Origin: Nocardia aurantiaca
GTDB lineage: Bacteria; Actinomycetota; Actinomycetes; Mycobacteriales; Mycobacteriaceae
Assembly: GCF_009708175.1 (NCBI RefSeq)
Contig: NZ_WMBB01000005.1
Coordinates: forward strand, 434,001-498,000
Direction of reading: 5' to 3'
DNA: 64,000 bases
Positions 51,744-61,176 of this stretch are shown here, piece after piece. The position numbers and the translations under genes were made by a program. Under the pieces are notes generated by a model, which saw only the letters and a list, made by a program, of their open reading frames with translations, was not told the DNA's origin and did not search any database. Numbering within the stretch: the first letter of the stretch is position 1; every line of letters begins with the position of its first letter.

Positions 51744-52154
51744 ATGGCATCCAAGCCCAGTGTCCTGTTCGTGTGCGTCCACAACGCCGGACGCTCCCAG
51801 ATGGCCCAAGGCTTCCTCGCTCACCTCGCCGGCGACGCCATCGAGGTCCGCTCCGCCGGCACCGCACCCGCCGAGGCGATCAATCCCGCCGCCGTCGAGG
51901 CCATGGCCGAACTCGGCATCGACATCACCGCCCAGACCCCGAAGATCCTGACTCCCGACACCGTGGCGACCTCCGATGTGGTGATCACCATGGGCTGCGG
52001 GGACAACTGCCCCTTTTTCCCGGGTGTCGACTATCGGGACTGGAAACTCGACGACCCCGCCGGGAAAGGCGTCGACGCGGTGCGCCCGATCCGCGACCAG
52101 ATTCGCACGCTGGTCGAAGAGCTCGTCGCCGAACTGCTGCCCGCTCGCGCCTGA
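51744..52154 (+). CDS. arsC: Arsenate reductase, mycothiol-linked type
   Basis: The 136-residue enzyme reduces arsenate to arsenite for export by Acr3. The P-loop CVHNAGRSQMAQGFLAHLAG is canonical (CX5R). GCGDNCPFFPGVDYRDWKLD gives Cys residues for thiol exchange, and DDPAGKGVDAVRPIRDQIRT is the general-acid region. In actinobacteria this type joins arsenate to mycothiol and uses mycoredoxin. ATG 51744 is chosen over TTG 51735 as it follows GAAAGG. It is the last gene of the arsR-acr3 operon. Confidence 0.93.
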   Translation: MASKPSVLFVCVHNAGRSQMAQGFLAHLAGDAIEVRSAGTAPAEAINPAAVEAMAELGIDITAQTPKILTPDTVATSDVVITMGCGDNCPFFPGVDYRDWKLDDPAGKGVDAVRPIRDQIRTLVEELVAELLPARA

Positions 52155-52325
52155 CCGCCCCCGGGTATCGCGAAACCGTTCCGGGGACAGGATTTCCGCG
52201 ATGAAGGCCGCCATGTCCGCGGGTGCGGATCGGGGCGGGCGGGCCAGAGGGAAGGTCGCGGCGGCGAGTTCGTCGGCGTCGGCCGTGACCGCCGTCGCGG
52301 GCTACGGTGCCGCTCACCGTTGCGG

Positions 52326-53567
52326 TCAAGCAGGCTCCGCGGCGGACTCCGCGGACGCGGCGGGGGAGGGGGTGGCGGTGGTGCGGGTGTGGAAGACTCC
52401 CGCGAAGCCGATCAGCGCCACCGCGAAGGCGAGCGGAATCGCGAATCCGGCGCGCAGATTGGCGGCGTCGGCCACCGTGCCCACCACCGCGCCGCCGACC
52501 AGTGTGCCCGCGTAGTTGAACAGGTTGAGGCGGGCGATGAGCGCGTCGAGGTTGCGGCCGCTGGTGAGTTGCCCGGCCTCGCTGAAGCACAGCGGCGCGA
52601 TCACCGGCAATCCGATTCCGGCGACCAGGAATCCGAGAATGGCGATCACCGGCCCCGGTGCGACGACCACGATCACCAGGCCGACCGAGCCGACTGCGGC
52701 GGCCACCCGCACCACCGCGCGCGGCCCGAGCCGCCGCACCCACAGGTCGCCGGTGAGGCGTCCGACCAGCGACGCGCCCTGGTAGGCGGCCAGCGCCAGC
52801 GCTGCGGTTGCGGAGGAGGACAGCAGTTCGTCTTTGAGGTACAGCGCCGACCAGTTGCCGACCGCGAGGTCGATGGCGAAGGCCAGCGCGATCACCGCGC
52901 CGAAGATCCAGAAGATGCGCATCGGCACCGAGTCGGCCGGTTCGTGTTCGGCCGGACCGGCTTCCGCCTCGTCGGTGCCCAGCAGTCGCGGTCCCGCGGC
53001 CAGGCAACCCGCCAGCACCACGGCCGCGGCGGTCGCGATCGAGGCCCACAGCGGCACGTGCAGCGCCTCGAAGGCCGAGACGAACAACGCGCCGGTGATC
53101 GAGCCCGCGCTCCACGCCGCGTAGAAGGACACCAGAATGAATCGGCCGTAACCGTGTTGAATGAATACCGCCTGCATATTGGTACCGGCGTCCACGATGC
53201 CCACCGCCACGCCGTACGCGCCCAATGCGAGGAAGGCCGTGATCGTGTTCGGCGACACCGCGATCGCGACGCCGGATACCGCGATGAGCGCCAGTCCGAC
53301 CCGCAGGGCCGTCCGGCTGGACCAGCGCAGCGCGATCTGTTCGGCCGTTATGCTGCCGACGCCCGCGAGGAGCGAGATCAGTGCGACGATCGCGACGATC
53401 AGGCCGTCGGAGAGCGCGAATTTGTCCTTCAGCTGCGGGAGTTCGGTGAGAATCACGGCCAGGAAGAATCCCTGGAGCGCGAACGCCATCGAGTTCGCGC
53501 CGCGGGCCGCCCTCAGCGTCGGGTGGAGAGCGCTGAGCTGCGTATTCCGGGACTGAGGCGGAAGCAT
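52326..53567 (-). CDS. Major facilitator superfamily transporter
   Basis: The 413-residue protein starts with ATG 53567 (MLPPQSRNTQLSALHPTLRA) and has twelve hydrophobic helices. The conserved loop between helices 2 and 3 is LRWSSRTALRVGLAL-like. TNMQAVFIQHGYGRFILVSF and the motif QGASLVGRLTGDLWVRRLGP near the middle resemble sugar- or drug-type MFS proteins of the YbjJ group. The C-terminus is Ala/Ser-rich. The substrate cannot be told. It is convergent with the ars operon. Confidence 0.85.
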   Translation of the reverse strand: MLPPQSRNTQLSALHPTLRAARGANSMAFALQGFFLAVILTELPQLKDKFALSDGLIVAIVALISLLAGVGSITAEQIALRWSSRTALRVGLALIAVSGVAIAVSPNTITAFLALGAYGVAVGIVDAGTNMQAVFIQHGYGRFILVSFYAAWSAGSITGALFVSAFEALHVPLWASIATAAAVVLAGCLAAGPRLLGTDEAEAGPAEHEPADSVPMRIFWIFGAVIALAFAIDLAVGNWSALYLKDELLSSSATAALALAAYQGASLVGRLTGDLWVRRLGPRAVVRVAAAVGSVGLVIVVVAPGPVIAILGFLVAGIGLPVIAPLCFSEAGQLTSGRNLDALIARLNLFNYAGTLVGGAVVGTVADAANLRAGFAIPLAFAVALIGFAGVFHTRTTATPSPAASAESAAEPA

Positions 53568-53789
53568 TTCGAAAGAGTAGCGGCGCCGGGCAGGTCCGGC
53601 ATCCCGAGCATGGTCACGATCCGCGCCGCGCTTGATCACATGCGGCTCGCGGTTGGGTAACGAATCTGGTCGCTTCCGTATCTGTGGGTGCATGCCCTGC
53701 GGCACTCTGGATTGTGACGGCCCGGGCTGATGGTTTCCGATACGGCGGAAGCGGCCCGTGCGGTGTGTGTTGGTGGTTGGGGTGATCTT

Positions 53790-54749
53790 GTGAGCACGAG
53801 GCGAGTGGAAGTTCCGCGGGAGCGGTCGGTGGCACTTGCCGATCCGGATCCGCGCTTGAATCCGACGATGGCAGTGGGGGATTCGACCCTCGGCCATGCG
53901 GCGGGGGAGCGCTGCCGGGAAGCCGAGTGCGCGGACTGCCGCTGGGATGTGCAGCGGCTCAAATTCTGGCTGCGTGGGAGACTGCTCGCGGCCGGTGCCG
54001 AGGACGTTCAGGTGGACGTGGTCATCGGCGCGCAGACCTCGGACGTGCTGTGGCGCAAGGGGGATCGCACCGGTGCCATCGAGGTGTCAAGCGCCCCACC
54101 CGAATTGGCCCGCGCCCGGCGGATCACCGCTGAGCTCCGGGCCGCGGGATGCGGCGAAGTGCTGTGGATCTGCCCGCCCGGTTTCTGGACCGGGCAGCTG
54201 CCCGCCCTGGGCATCGACGACTTCGCGGCCGACGGTTGCGAGTACCGGGTGGTCGGCGGGCTGCTGGCCTCCGGCCCGGGCGGTGTGGTGGCGGCCCGCC
54301 AGTCCGCCGGTGAACTGCGTGAATTCATGACGGGCTGGGTGGCCGGGGAGATAGCGTTCGGCTGCCGCGACGAGCACACGGGAGGATGGGCGATGGTGAC
54401 CGACTGGGAACGCCACACCCGGACACAGGCGGCCGTCATCGCACGGCAGCGCCAGGAACTCACCAACCAGCGAGCCGCACTGGCCTTGGCCCGCAAGGCC
54501 ACCCGGGACAAGACCAAACAGCTCATGCGACTGACGCACCGGCTCGAACGCGCCGAGGTCGCCGCCCAGCAGCAGGCCGATGATCTGGCCCAGACCCGAC
54601 GCCAGATCGCCGACCACAACCGTGTCGACGCCACCCTGCGATTGACGGTGGCGAGCCAGAAGTCCGCGATTCTGCACTGGCAGTTGATCACCTGGTTCGC
54701 GGTCATGGTGATCATCACGTTCATCGCCGCGGGCCTGGTCCTGAGATAA
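53790..54749 (+). CDS. CoiA-like nuclease-fold protein with coiled coil and C-terminal membrane anchor
   Basis: GTG 53790 (MSTRRVEVPRERSVALADPD) is preferred; a frame from 53730 is also open. The 319-residue protein has three N-terminal Cys (42, 47, 50) around CREAECADCRWD. A region with restriction-endonuclease features follows: DVLWRKGDRTGAIEVSS, with Asp85 and Glu98, as in CoiA-like domains (D...ExQ). A long coiled coil lies at about 212-292, and one hydrophobic helix at the very end (about 298-318) would hold the protein in the membrane with the rest in the cytosol. I do not recognise a named family. Confidence 0.7.
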   Translation: MSTRRVEVPRERSVALADPDPRLNPTMAVGDSTLGHAAGERCREAECADCRWDVQRLKFWLRGRLLAAGAEDVQVDVVIGAQTSDVLWRKGDRTGAIEVSSAPPELARARRITAELRAAGCGEVLWICPPGFWTGQLPALGIDDFAADGCEYRVVGGLLASGPGGVVAARQSAGELREFMTGWVAGEIAFGCRDEHTGGWAMVTDWERHTRTQAAVIARQRQELTNQRAALALARKATRDKTKQLMRLTHRLERAEVAAQQQADDLAQTRRQIADHNRVDATLRLTVASQKSAILHWQLITWFAVMVIITFIAAGLVLR

Positions 54750-56444
<1,695 letters not shown>

Positions 56445-56828
56445 GCCGCCGAGAGACTCCGGCCACGGTTGGCGCGGGGTCCGCGCTCTCGGCGGCTTGT
56501 GATGCGCGCGTGCCGATTTCGTGCAGTGGCGGTGCGAGGATCGAGCAGGGTGTGGGGCATGGGCAGCGACGGTGCGGCGGCGTACCTGGCCGTCGCGCTG
56601 CACCCGCACCAACCCTTCCCTTGGGGCGCTCTTCACACGGTCGAGGTCTGGGTCGGTTATGGGCGCGACTGGCGTGGATTCGGGCAGGGCGTGGCGGGCG
56701 GTGTCGGAACTCCGGGATCGCGGGCCCGATACGCACGCCCGCGTGGTGCGAACCCACGGGCCGAAACCTTCACCGCGCGAGGGCGGTGGGGCCGCCGCCA
56801 CGTGCCCGCCCTCGTCGCCGTGGCTGGG
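56445..56828. other. Gap after rox with no supported gene
   Basis: About 380 very GC-rich bases follow rox. Several overlapping open frames exist on both strands, as expected from base composition, but none has a ribosome-binding site or a protein-like sequence. No hairpin with a T-run was seen. Confidence 0.45.
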
Positions 56829-57050
56829 TCAGCGGTGGGCAGCGCTTCTGGCCGGCCGGGATCGGCGCGGGTAGGGGTTTCGGGCCCGCGGGTGGCGGGG
56901 GTCGGGTGATCTGGGGACGGCCGGGTCGGCCGGCATGGCGGGTTGCATGATCGCGTCCCACCACGGGCGTAGGTGGCTGGGTTCGGGCCAGTGCACTACC
57001 GGCGTGTCCGGTTCGCTGGTGTGGTCGGTGTCCGGGGTTGCGGTGGTCAT
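56829..57050 (-). CDS. Small Pro/Arg-rich hypothetical protein downstream of csp
   Basis: The 73-residue frame starts MTTATPDTDHTSEPDTPVVH and ends in Arg/Pro-rich sequence. It lies 34 bases past the cold-shock gene on the same strand, so it may be the last gene of that operon. No clear ribosome-binding site or known domain is seen. It could be a chance frame. Confidence 0.4.
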   Translation of the reverse strand: MTTATPDTDHTSEPDTPVVHWPEPSHLRPWWDAIMQPAMPADPAVPRSPDPRHPRARNPYPRRSRPARSAAHR

Positions 57051-57084
57051 GGAGGATTTCCGATCTGGGTGTGATGTCCACGTG

Positions 57085-57447
57085 TCAGGCTGCGCGGGTC
57101 AGGCAGCGGGGTCTGCGTGTTGCCGCGCCCCGCCTGCTCTGGCGCCGGCGGCCCGGGTCACGGTCGGCGGTGATGTGGGGGTAGGGGATGACGCGGGTGG
57201 CTTCGGGTCCGCGTCCGGTGTCGGTGGCGGTGTAGATGACCGGTTGCCCAGCGATGAGGGTCTTGTAGCCGGGGATCTCGATCACGCTGTAGTCGACGAA
57301 CACGGGAGGGCCGGTGACGGGGGTGAGGAATCCGAAGCCCTTCTCGGTGTCGAACCAGGCCACGCGTGCCGGGCGCCAGTGCGGCAGTTCGGTTTCCGGG
57401 CCGGTGTGGGCGGGGTCAACAGGCGAGGCAGTCGTAGTCATCGTCAT
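57085..57447 (-). CDS. Cold-shock domain protein
   Basis: ATG 57447 (MTMTTTASPV) or 57441 can start the protein, giving about 120 residues. The cold-shock fold has ARVAWFDTEKGFGFLTP with the RNP1 motif KGFGF and GPPVFVDYSVIEIPGYKTLI with the RNP2-like strand. It is extended at both ends: about 30 residues in front and a basic Arg-rich tail after the domain. It should bind single-stranded RNA or DNA. Its start overlaps the upstream small gene, so they are coupled. Confidence 0.85.
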   Translation of the reverse strand: MTMTTTASPVDPAHTGPETELPHWRPARVAWFDTEKGFGFLTPVTGPPVFVDYSVIEIPGYKTLIAGQPVIYTATDTGRGPEATRVIPYPHITADRDPGRRRQSRRGAATRRPRCLTRAA

Positions 57448-57634
57448 GGTGTGGAGCGATCCAGGCTTGCTCGATACGGTCGGCGAGGTCGGCGCTGTCC
57501 AACACCCTCCGCGCGTGTTCGACCGGCGGGCGCAGAACACCGGTGTCCAGGCCGATGTCGTCGTCGCGGCGGTCGGCGAGGATGTGCTGCTCCGCGTGGT
57601 CGAGGTCGCTACCGGCGGGAAAGTTGGTGGTCAT
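57416..57634 (-). CDS. Small acidic hypothetical protein upstream of csp
   Basis: The 72-residue product starts at an ATG preceded by AGGAAGGA at 8 bases, one of the best ribosome-binding sites in this region. It reads MTTNFPAGSDLDHAEQHILA, then an Asp/Arg-rich middle with HARRVLDSADLADRIEQAW, and ends DDDYDCLAC with two Cys. No family is recognised. It overlaps the cold-shock gene by about 30 bases in another frame. Confidence 0.6.
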   Translation of the reverse strand: MTTNFPAGSDLDHAEQHILADRRDDDIGLDTGVLRPPVEHARRVLDSADLADRIEQAWIAPHHDDDYDCLAC

Positions 57635-57959
57635 GGCGGTTGTCCTTCCTCGAACGTGACGGATGCGTGTGCATCGGCGTGAAAGATCGGGAAAGGGCCG
57701 GGTGGGCCCGCAAGTTCACTGCTGAACGGGCCCACCCGTCGACGGAAGGGATCGAAAATGATCTTTGCGGTGTCTGCTCGCGAGGGTGGGAACCGCACCC
57801 GGCCCGCGGCTGCCATGCGTGGTGGCCGGGCACCCGCCGGAGAAATGTTCCGGACGCTGCGGTGCTGAGATTCAGGCTCGGGGTCGATGCGCCCCGCCCG
57901 ACGCGAGAACCGTCGTGGTGTTTTCCGACAGGCATCACCTCGCTCTCCTATGTCCGTGG

Positions 57960-58259
57960 TTACCGGCACGGCGTCGGCGCGGGCGGACCGCGCTGGCACG
58001 CCGATGCGGGACGTGGTCGGCGTCCGCGGCGACGTATGGCCCATCCTCGTCGCCGGCGACTGTCCGGACGCGACCGTGGAATGGGCACCCCGCGCCGTCG
58101 CCCCGGCCGCTGCCGACGCCTTGCCGCACAGAGGACCTCGTCGATCTCGGCGAACAACTCCTCCAGGTCGGGATCCGACGCCGACAACCGGGCGGCCGGC
58201 CATGACAGACCTTCAGCAGTGATCTGCGCCGCGGCGGCGGGACCGGTCGAACTCCTCAT
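57960..58259 (-). CDS. Possible small protein after hsp20, tail uncertain
   Basis: ATG 58259 follows GGGAGG at 7 bases and lies 29 bases after the hsp20 stop, so translation from it is likely. The first ~45 residues look protein-like (MRSSTGPAAAAQITAEGLSW, then DPDLEELFAEIDEVLC). After that the frame becomes Arg-rich and unlikely. A neighbouring frame gives LCGKASAAAGATARGAHSTV, which fits better, so a frameshift near 58125 is possible. Confidence 0.45.
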   Translation of the reverse strand: MRSSTGPAAAAQITAEGLSWPAARLSASDPDLEELFAEIDEVLCAARRRQRPGRRRGVPIPRSRPDSRRRRGWAIRRRGRRPRPASACQRGPPAPTPCR

Positions 58260-58288
58260 CACAGGACCTCCCGTGATGCCGACTCGGC

Positions 58289-58711
58289 TCAGGCGTTGAT
58301 GGCCTGACGCTGCCCGTCGTGGCGGGCGATCTCGATCTTGCGGGGTTTGGCCTTCTCGGCGACCGGGATCGTCAACCGCAGCACCCCGTCGCGGTAGTCG
58401 GCCCGGATCTGATCGGTGTCGAGGTTCTCGCCCAGGAACAGCTGGCGGCTGAAGACCCCGCGGGTGCGTTCCGCGGCGATCATCGACCGCCCCGGATCGA
58501 GTTCCGGGCGCGAGGCTCGCACGGTCACCACATTGCGTTCGACGTCCAGGTCGAGAGAGTCCGGGTCGATCCCGGGCAGGTCGAATTCGACGAAGAACTC
58601 GTCGCCGTCGCGCCAGGCGTCCATCGGCATCACGGCCGGGCGGGCCGGAGTGCCGAAGACCTGCTGCGTCAATCGATCCAAGTCGCGGAAGGGATCCGTG
58701 CGCATCAGCAT
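58289..58711 (-). CDS. Hsp20/alpha-crystallin small heat-shock protein
   Basis: ATG 58711 ([20 protein letters not shown]) is chosen because GGAGGTGG is 7 bases upstream. The 140-residue chaperone has the alpha-crystallin domain ([54 protein letters not shown]) and ends in a short C-terminal tail. It forms oligomers that hold unfolded proteins. The promoter carries a CIRCE element at 58788, which points to control by HrcA. The next frame starts 29 bases past its stop. Confidence 0.95.
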   Translation of the reverse strand: MLMRTDPFRDLDRLTQQVFGTPARPAVMPMDAWRDGDEFFVEFDLPGIDPDSLDLDVERNVVTVRASRPELDPGRSMIAAERTRGVFSRQLFLGENLDTDQIRADYRDGVLRLTIPVAEKAKPRKIEIARHDGQRQAINA

Positions 58712-58787
58712 GGTCGCCACCTCCAACTCACTCCATTCTCGATCGAAGGGAACTCAGATAACCTATGCCATCTGACATAGATATTAT

Positions 58788-58814
58788 TTAGCACTCATCC
58801 TAGGAGAGTGCAAG
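58788..58814 (-). promoter_or_regulatory. CIRCE element overlapping the hsp20 promoter
   Basis: TTAGCACTC (58788-58796), a 9-base spacer, then GAGTGCAAG matches the HrcA-binding CIRCE consensus TTAGCACTC-N9-GAGTGCTAA except at the last three bases. On the minus strand the site overlaps TTGCAC (-35), a 17-bp spacer and TAAATA (-10) about 75 bases upstream of hsp20, so a bound repressor would block RNA polymerase. Confidence 0.85.
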
Positions 58815-59308
58815 ACGTTGGGAAAGGTGCCGCCCGCGGCCGCATCGTGAACACCGTCGCGATCAGCATCGCCGGCAGATGCTCCCGCCACCTGCGCCGC
58901 AGCTGGCCACCCGCCTCGACAACCCGAGCGTGGCCAACCCCAACAGTCGCCGTGGAGAGGCATGGCCGACGTGTCCACGGCCTCCGGAAGCGGCTATCCG
59001 GCCGCGTCTCATCGCCCACAGCGGTACACGAAACCGCCAGCGCCACAACCACGCTCACGGCTTTCGAACCAAACCAAGCCGTCCGTCGAGGCTTACCGCC
59101 GGATCCCAAATGATCAGCGCCGGATCCCGTTCGGTTACCCGGTGCGGCTGGGCGTGTGGTGAACAGGCAGGTGTCGGCGTCGAGTTCCTCGGAAACGCCC
59201 TGCCAGGTGGCGCCTGCTCGATCGGCGCGTGTATCCAGGCACGCCCGCACCGTCCCGGCGCGGTGCGGGAAGCGGTTGCGGCAGGTGGCGGACGGCGGCC
59301 CCCGGCGT
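58815..59308. other. Gap upstream of hsp20 with no supported gene
   Basis: Roughly 490 bases between CIRCE and the end of the sigma-4/TnsA-like gene have only chance frames on both strands. No tRNA, repeat or terminator was found. Confidence 0.45.
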
Positions 59309-60490
59309 TCAGGAAGTGAGGCGGAAGGGGCCTCGATGCCAGTGCCAGTGATGGCGGAGGACCAGGGCGGCGAGGTCCAGGAGCTCGAGGCCCGTCTCGG
59401 TGCGGTAGGCGTCGAGGGCGGGCCAGGTCATGGGGCCGGAGGACAGGCGGCTCGTGAGGGTGGATTCGTAGTAAGGATTCACCTTGCGGGACAGGAGTTC
59501 TGGGATGCCGTCGTGGCTGCCGGTCCAGGTGAGCCAGCCCCAGCCTCGGGAGAAGGCGTGGGCGCGGCCGGCGGCGGCGCGGGCGCGCTGGGGGTGCAGG
59601 GCGGCATGGGCGAGGGGGAGGACGTCGATGAGTGCGATGCGGCCATCGGTGAATTGGGCTGCGGCGGTGGGGTAGTGGACGCGGTCGGTGCCGTCGAGTT
59701 CATAGGTGACGGCGGCGGGCAGTTCGCGGAAGGAGGCCACGCGGGGGCTGGCGTCGAGGAGTCGGAGCAGCCGGGCCTGCAACGCGGTGTCGAAAGTGAC
59801 TTCGCGGCCGAGTTTTTCCGAGTGCATGCGGCCGCGACTGTCGTCGTCGTAGTCGAGGCGTCCGGCGGGGAGGACCGGGAGTTCCTCGGGGGCGCCGTCG
59901 GCCCATTCGACGCGGCGCAGCCACGTGTTCCACATGTCGTCGGGTGCGTCGGCCTCGGGCGCGGGCAGCGGATGCCAGCGCCCCTTCTGCTGCCAGCCCG
60001 CGATGCGCTGAAAGACGAAGCCCGCCAGTCGTTTCGAGCCTTGCAGATCGTGCCCTGCGAGACGGAGCTTCAGATACGCCCAGTCCTGTGCGGCGATATC
60101 GCCGTCTGTGGCGTAGGTTTCCGCGAGCAGGGTGCGCACCAGCCGCTCGTCGCCCCACCCCACCGGATATCGCTCGGCGAACACCCCCAGATCATGGTGC
60201 CCGGTCGCCGACTGCTGGCGCAGCATGGTGCCCACGGCCCGCGTGTACAGCTGCCGCGCCCGATCTCGGGACACCCCGAATCGCGCTCCCAGCAGTGTCA
60301 ACGTCTCGGGACTCTCCCCGTCCAGCCCCAGCCGGCAGGTGATCAGCTCCGCATCCCGCGGCCGATCCGCCACCACCTCGCCGACCATTCCGGCCAGCAC
60401 CTCATTGACGTGCTCCAGCCCGAAGCCGACCCCCTCGGCCGGGTCGTCGCGCAGTATGGTGCGCGCGGTGCGTGCATCGCTCGTCGTCAA
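59309..60490 (-). CDS. Sigma-70 region-4-type HTH protein with degenerate TnsA-like domain
   Basis: The 393-residue protein starts MTTSDARTARTILRDDPAEG. Residues ~46-90 read like sigma region 4: DAELITCRLGLDGESPETLT, then LGARFGVSRDRARQLYTRAV. The segment 228-300 (VTFDTALQARLLRLLDASPR, FRELPAAVTYELDG, HYPTAAAQFTDGRIALIDVL) follows the TnsA/restriction-endonuclease pattern, but the usual acidic residues and the ExK/VK pair are replaced (Thr after YP, and IDVLP). Sigma region 2 is absent, so it is not a sigma factor. Function unknown. Confidence 0.75.
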   Translation of the reverse strand: MTTSDARTARTILRDDPAEGVGFGLEHVNEVLAGMVGEVVADRPRDAELITCRLGLDGESPETLTLLGARFGVSRDRARQLYTRAVGTMLRQQSATGHHDLGVFAERYPVGWGDERLVRTLLAETYATDGDIAAQDWAYLKLRLAGHDLQGSKRLAGFVFQRIAGWQQKGRWHPLPAPEADAPDDMWNTWLRRVEWADGAPEELPVLPAGRLDYDDDSRGRMHSEKLGREVTFDTALQARLLRLLDASPRVASFRELPAAVTYELDGTDRVHYPTAAAQFTDGRIALIDVLPLAHAALHPQRARAAAGRAHAFSRGWGWLTWTGSHDGIPELLSRKVNPYYESTLTSRLSSGPMTWPALDAYRTETGLELLDLAALVLRHHWHWHRGPFRLTS

Positions 60491-60572
60491 GGCGGCCCCT
60501 ACCCATCTTCGCCAGTCTGTTCGACGAGCCTAACTGCGCCCACCGACAGTCGACGCACCACGCGCGCGACGG

Positions 60573-60872
60573 TCAGGATCCGATGACTGCATTCATGATG
60601 GTGCCCGCGCTGGTGGCGACGATCCCGCCGATCATCGCTCCCGCCACCATCTTCGGTGAGGCGAGGCCGCCGCCGGACCACTTCTCCCACGCGAAGCGGC
60701 CACCGGCGTAGGTAATGCCCAGGACACCCGACAGCAACACGAACCAGGTGAAGTACCGGACCAGCTTCATGAGCTTGTCGGCCACCGGCGGTGTCTCGGG
60801 TGTCGGATTGCCGAGCTGGGCGAGCACGGCGTGTTGGGAAAGCACAGTGTCGTGGAAGGCGCTGAGCAACAT
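60573..60872 (-). CDS. Small two-helix membrane protein, TrbC/VirB2-pilin-like
   Basis: ATG 60872 gives a 99-residue protein (GTG 60878 also possible). After a polar N-terminus (MLLSAFHDTVLSQHAVLAQL) come two hydrophobic helices, about 36-58 (LVRYFTWFVLLSGVLGITYA) and 73-95 (PKMVAGAMIGGIVATSAGTI), joined by a short loop with WEKW. This matches the size and layout of type IV conjugation pilins and related small actinobacterial membrane proteins. It stands beside tRNA-Gly on the same strand, without other transfer genes. Confidence 0.65.
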   Translation of the reverse strand: MLLSAFHDTVLSQHAVLAQLGNPTPETPPVADKLMKLVRYFTWFVLLSGVLGITYAGGRFAWEKWSGGGLASPKMVAGAMIGGIVATSAGTIMNAVIGS

Positions 60873-60963
60873 GGTCACCCTGAAAAGGTACCGCGAAATC
60901 ATCGCGACATGCCCGGGATTGTGTGCGAGATCAATTGCGCGGGAACGACTTTCGAAGGTCGTG

Positions 60964-61039
60964 TGGAGCGGATGACGGGATTCGAACCCGCGACCCTCAC
61001 CTTGGCAAGGTGATGCGCTACCAGCTGCGCTACATCCGC
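60964..61039 (-). tRNA. tRNA-Gly (anticodon GCC)
   Basis: On the minus strand the acceptor stem GCGGATG pairs perfectly with CATCCGC. The anticodon stem TCACC/GGTGA carries the loop TTGCCAA, anticodon GCC. The T-arm is GCGGGTTCGAATCCCGT. The 3' end is T followed by an encoded CCA (60966-60964). Without CCA the gene is 73 bases. It reads glycine GGC and GGU codons. Confidence 0.95.
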
Positions 61040-61176
61040 ATCGCATCCGTTCCGGCCTGGTCGGCCGTCCGGCTGCGAGAGAGAACACTAGCCCACCCAC
61101 TCCGCATTTCCAAAACGCCTGGCAAACCCCGAGTTCTCCCGCCGCGCCGCCGGAGCGGGGTGTCGTGGTGGGGCGG

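Noticed and set aside
56469..56950. Overlapping plus-strand frames after rox
   Set aside because: Two frames overlap almost completely, both Gly/Arg/Ala-rich and without ribosome-binding sites; the minus-strand small frame at 56829-57050 fits better with its operon.
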